Source of the DNA: Butyricicoccus pullicaecorum DSM 23266 | GTDB taxonomy: Bacteria > Bacillota > Clostridia > Oscillospirales > Butyricicoccaceae | Direction: 5' to 3' | NCBI RefSeq assembly: GCF_900167005.1 | Contig: NZ_FUXW01000006.1 | Location: 1 to 64,000 of the forward strand | Length of the DNA: 64,000 bases | In this document: positions 61,076 through 64,000 of the stretch, in pieces | Position numbering within the stretch: the stretch's first letter is position 1 | How the letters are laid out: each line of letters begins with the position of its first letter | Notes under the pieces: model-generated | Database searches by the model: none | What the model was told of the DNA's origin: nothing | The model's input: the letters and a program-made list of their open reading frames with translations, nothing else | Position numbers and translations under genes: made by a program

Positions 61076-61913
61076 AACCTTCCTGGGCTGTGACTGCCCT
61101 GCTGATGAAGCGCGTACCGTTCTGTTCGGTGCACCCTTCGATTCCACCACTTCGTTCCGCCCGGGCACGCGCTTTGGCCCGTCGGCCATCCGTCACGAGT
61201 CCTTTGGCGTAGAGACCTACAGTCCCTATCAGGATCGCGACCTGGAAGACGCGCATGTACTGGACGTGGGCGACCTCGAGCTGTGCTTTGGCAGCGCAGA
61301 AAAGGCGCTCGGTGACATTGAGGCTCAGACCGAAGAGATTCTGGACGCGGGCAAGCGTCCCTTCCTGCTTGGCGGCGAGCATCTGGTGACGCTGGGTGCC
61401 ATGCGTGCGGTCGCGGGGCGCTATCCCGACCTGCACATCATCCATCTGGATGCACATGCCGACCTGCGCGACGACTATCTGGGCGCTAACCTGTCCCACG
61501 CGTGCGTCATCCGCCGCTGCTGGGATATTGTCGGTGACGGACGTATCTTCCAGTTCGGCATCCGCTCGGGCGAGCGTGCCGAGTTTGCCTGGGGTCGCGA
61601 CCATGTGACCACCCAGAAATTCAATCTGGAAGGTCTGGGCAAGACCGTCGAGGCGCTCGCCGGCAAGCCGGTCTACTTTACCCTCGATCTGGACGTGCTC
61701 GACCCGTCGGTCTTCCCCGGCACCGGTACCCCCGAGGCCGGCGGCATCTCCTTCGAGGCGCTGCGCACCGCAATCACCCTCATTTGCAGCAAGCTCAACA
61801 TCGTCGCCTGCGATGTCAACGAGCTCGCCCCCACCCTTGACCCGTCCGGTGTATCCACCGCGGTCGCCTGCAAGGTGGTTCGCGAAATGCTGCTCGCTTT
61901 CCCCGATTACTAA
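61056..61913 (+). CDS. speB: Agmatinase
   Basis: This 285-residue ureohydrolase has the binuclear manganese motifs: LLGGEHLVTLGAMR near residue 108, IIHLDAHADLRDDY near 128 and YFTLDLDVLDPSVFPGTGTP near 206. It hydrolyses agmatine to putrescine and urea, linking the upstream arginine decarboxylase to SpeE and the carboxyspermidine branch. The ATG at 61056 follows GAGGAG. Arginase-like relatives are excluded mainly by context. Confidence 0.93.
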   Translation: MLKANVETFLGCDCPADEARTVLFGAPFDSTTSFRPGTRFGPSAIRHESFGVETYSPYQDRDLEDAHVLDVGDLELCFGSAEKALGDIEAQTEEILDAGKRPFLLGGEHLVTLGAMRAVAGRYPDLHIIHLDAHADLRDDYLGANLSHACVIRRCWDIVGDGRIFQFGIRSGERAEFAWGRDHVTTQKFNLEGLGKTVEALAGKPVYFTLDLDVLDPSVFPGTGTPEAGGISFEALRTAITLICSKLNIVACDVNELAPTLDPSGVSTAVACKVVREMLLAFPDY

Positions 61914-61960
61914 TATCCCCCATTCTCACATATACGAACATTTAAGGAGGACGTTTTACG

Positions 61961-63219
<1,259 letters not shown>

Positions 63220-63220
<1 letters not shown>

Positions 63221-64000
63221 TGCCCATGCGTACCCCCTACTTTGTCGTAGACGAGACCGCGCTGCGGCACAATCTGGAAATTTTGAAAGACGTCTCCGAG
63301 CGGGCAGGATGCAAGATCCTGCTCGCCCAGAAGGCATTCTCTATGTTCTCGGTCTATCCCATCATTCGCCAGTACCTCGCAGGCACGACGGCGAGCGGTC
63401 TGTACGAGGCGCGTCTGGGTCACGAGCACTTTGGCGGCGCGACCCACGTTTTCAGCCCGGCCTATCGCCCGGACGAGTTTGAGGAACTGCTGTCCTACGC
63501 GGACGACTTCGTCTTTAACTCTCCCGCGCAGGTTCGCCGCTTCGGCCCGCTGGCCAAGGCGGCCGGCAAGTCCATCGGTCTGCGCCTCAATCCCGAGTGC
63601 TCGACCCAGGAAGGCCACGCCATCTATGACCCCTGCTCGCCCGGTTCCCGTCTGGGCACCACACTTGCAAACTTCGACGAGGATATCCTGCCCATGCTGG
63701 ACGGTCTGCACTTCCACACGCTGTGCGAACAGGGTTCTGACGCGCTCGAAGTCACCGTACAGGCCTTCGAGGAAAAGTTCGGCAAGTACCTGCACGGCAT
63801 GAAATGGCTCAATCTGGGCGGCGGACACCACATCACCCGCAACGGATACGACATCGATCTGCTCGTGCGCATCGTCACCCATCTGCGCGAGACCTACAAC
63901 GTCGAAGTCTATCTGGAACCCGGTGAGGCCGTCGTGCTGAACGCCGGTTTTCTGGTGTCCAGCGTGCTCGACGTGATGCACAACGGCATGGGTATCGCCA
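63220..64000 (+). CDS. nspC: Carboxynorspermidine decarboxylase, 3' end beyond window
   Basis: The visible 260 residues begin MPMRTPYFVVDETALRHNLE. They contain the PLP lysine Lys38 in LLAQKAFSMFS, RLNPECSTQEGHAIYDPCSP near 127 and the glycine loop WLNLGGGHHITR near 196, typical of the alanine-racemase-fold carboxy(nor)spermidine decarboxylase. It converts carboxyspermidine to spermidine. The start overlaps the dehydrogenase stop (ATGA). The C-terminal third with the cysteine/tyrosine active-site residues is outside the window. Confidence 0.92.

Overview
The window looks like a chromosomal segment of an anaerobic, butyrate-forming, gut-type Clostridia. The Oscillospirales, near Butyricicoccus or Agathobaculum, are my inference from gene content and moderately high GC; no 16S gene is present. 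Supporting genes are butyryl-CoA dehydrogenase next to etfB, a butyryl-CoA:acetate CoA-transferase, an FprA-type flavodiiron protein, B12-dependent ribonucleotide reductase, a Bmp/Nup nucleoside importer and a fragment of a CotJC-like spore-coat catalase.

Layout. 1-7 kb: butyrate genes (etfB, bcd, but), a small acetyltransferase, a truncated cotJC remnant, a DUF4317 gene and small conserved genes. 7-14.3 kb: rsmF, then an amino-sugar PTS (EIIA, EIICB, nagB) behind a ribonucleic-antiterminator (RAT)/terminator leader, with ptsI and a LicT/BglG-type antiterminator on the other strand. 14.6-23.3 kb: flavodiiron protein, tRNA-Gly(CCC), MATE transporter behind an attenuator, GntR-ABC operon, aminotransferase, MnmM-like methyltransferase. 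23.6-28.5 kb: nucleoside ABC importer. 29-36 kb: ysxC-lon-clpX-clpP-tig. 35.8-42.1 kb: metallophosphoesterase, thrC, dipeptidase, yraN, rnhB, rbgA, lepB, rplS, all leftward. 42.3-45.4 kb: GH13 glycosidase and a cation/proton antiporter behind a fluoride riboswitch. 45.5-47.3 kb: an AT-rich Eco47II-type restriction-modification pair. 47.5-57.2 kb: paired chromate-transporter genes, nrdJ, YoaK-family protein, HAD phosphatase plus sugar kinase, GH38 alpha-mannosidase. 57.5-64 kb: a polyamine operon (speD, speA-type decarboxylase, speE, speB, carboxyspermidine dehydrogenase, and nspC cut by the window end) behind a roughly 390-nt structured leader.

The most unusual feature is a dispersed family of intergenic palindrome arrays: nine units at six loci between 17.5 and 44.1 kb. 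Each unit is a fixed series of hairpins. The stem sequences differ from copy to copy but stay complementary, and one hairpin keeps a TGCG tetraloop in all nine. At five of the six loci the units abut the stop codon of a neighbouring gene, and convergent genes carry inverted pairs around a terminator. I cannot match this to a family I know.

Other regulatory RNA candidates are the speD leader (a branched RNA plus two tandem terminators), the fluoride switch, the RAT element, and terminator-containing leaders of the MATE gene and bmpA. No CRISPR array, prophage, transposase or rRNA gene was seen.
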